Assembly: GCA_014058105.1 (NCBI GenBank)
Contig: JACGCM010002238.1
Location: 2,035,370 to 2,099,369, forward strand
Length of the DNA: 64,000 bases
From: Kingdonia uniflora
Taxonomy: Eukaryota; Streptophyta; Magnoliopsida; Ranunculales; Circaeasteraceae
Direction: 5' to 3'
In this document: in pieces, positions 63,481 through 64,000 of the stretch
Numbering within the stretch: the stretch's first letter is position 1
Layout of the letters: each line of letters begins with the position of its first letter
Program-made: the position numbers and the translations under genes
Notes under the pieces: generated by a model
The model's database searches: none
Told to the model about the DNA's origin: nothing
Seen by the model: the letters and a program-made list of their open reading frames with translations, nothing else

Positions 63481-64000
63481 TGAGGATGCGACTCCGGAGG
63501 GGTGCTGGTGTGGTGGTCGGGGGGAGAATTAGCAAACCAGAAGCGGTGTTCTTGAGATCAGCAAAAAACGCGGATGTGAAGGTAGAAAAAGAAGACCCAC
63601 CCACGTAATCAGAACATAATAACCATCCTCAGCTCCACAACTCCTCCCTCCCCATCTACATTCATAGCACTCCTCGATTATTACCACTCAAAGCAATATA
63701 AAACCAACGTGCATAACCCAATCCTAAGCCACGGGAAGTCTATCCTCAAGATTACACCAAATAACCAGCTGAGCATTAAAACATAACCTACCATATCTCT
63801 CGACTTGACAAACCGTCTTCACGAGAGGAGGACGGAGACGCCGATCTCATCGTTTAGCGTTGCGGATTCGTATGGATTGTATTGTTCGCGTTGTATATCG
63901 GATCCGAGTGGCTGGATCTGTCCATTCTGCGCCGTTCACCCCATTGTGCGCTACACTCGCCCCGACCCCCTGTGAGCTGCCCATGCCATTGCCGTCCCAC
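63481..64000. other. GC-richer window edge, unassigned
   Basis: GC content rises toward the edge (63800-64000), as in an exon or LTR, but no frame of useful length is open on either strand and no motif is recognised. The feature, if any, continues beyond the window. Confidence 0.3.

Overview
The window is nuclear DNA of a flowering plant, most likely a eudicot. It is AT-rich, has GT-AG introns, and consists mostly of nested plant transposable elements around one well-preserved host gene. No bacterial, organellar or CRISPR features were seen.

Layout. 1-2678: the 5' part of a decayed Ty3/gypsy element on the minus strand (protease start, gag, primer-binding site, 5' LTR). 2929-9211: an almost full-length but broken L1-type LINE on the minus strand. 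It lies between 17-bp target duplications and landed in sub-repeats of a copia LTR. 9229-17572: a degenerate Ty1/copia element on the minus strand with LTRs of about 1.9-2 kb, abutted by a second partial LTR of the same family. 17783-25618: a complete Mutator-like element (MULE) with inverted repeats of about 225 bp and a perfect 9-bp target duplication. It carries a transposase gene with a few lesions (minus) and host-like sequence (plus), including a broken F-box/DUF295 gene.

26064-43643: an intact nine-exon gene for ETHE1, the mitochondrial persulfide (sulfur) dioxygenase of cysteine and sulfide catabolism. Its 299-residue reading frame is spread over 17.6 kb because introns 1, 3 and 4 are large. 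Intron 3 holds a short LTR with a primer-binding site and a probable DNA-transposon remnant. Intron 4 holds a 5'-truncated LINE with 13-bp target duplications and a Ty3/gypsy element, itself interrupted by an 811-bp solo LTR. Intron 7 holds a 141-bp hAT-type MITE. Intron 5 appears to be of the GC-AG class.

43702-50938 is AT-rich intergenic DNA with small hairpins and repeats. From about 50.9 to 52.6 kb lies a plant aspartic-protease gene broken by many frameshifts and stops. At 55.3-56.6 kb there is a G/T-only stretch followed by a tract of almost pure T. Together these suggest that the right part of the window may be poorly polished assembly as well as biologically decayed. The last 7 kb contain one unrecognised coding-like block (about 56.65-57.1 kb) and otherwise nothing I can identify.

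The points of most interest are the MULE that carries host gene fragments, its insertion about 50 bp upstream of the likely ETHE1 TATA box, and the survival of an intact ETHE1 frame despite several kilobases of insertions in its introns.
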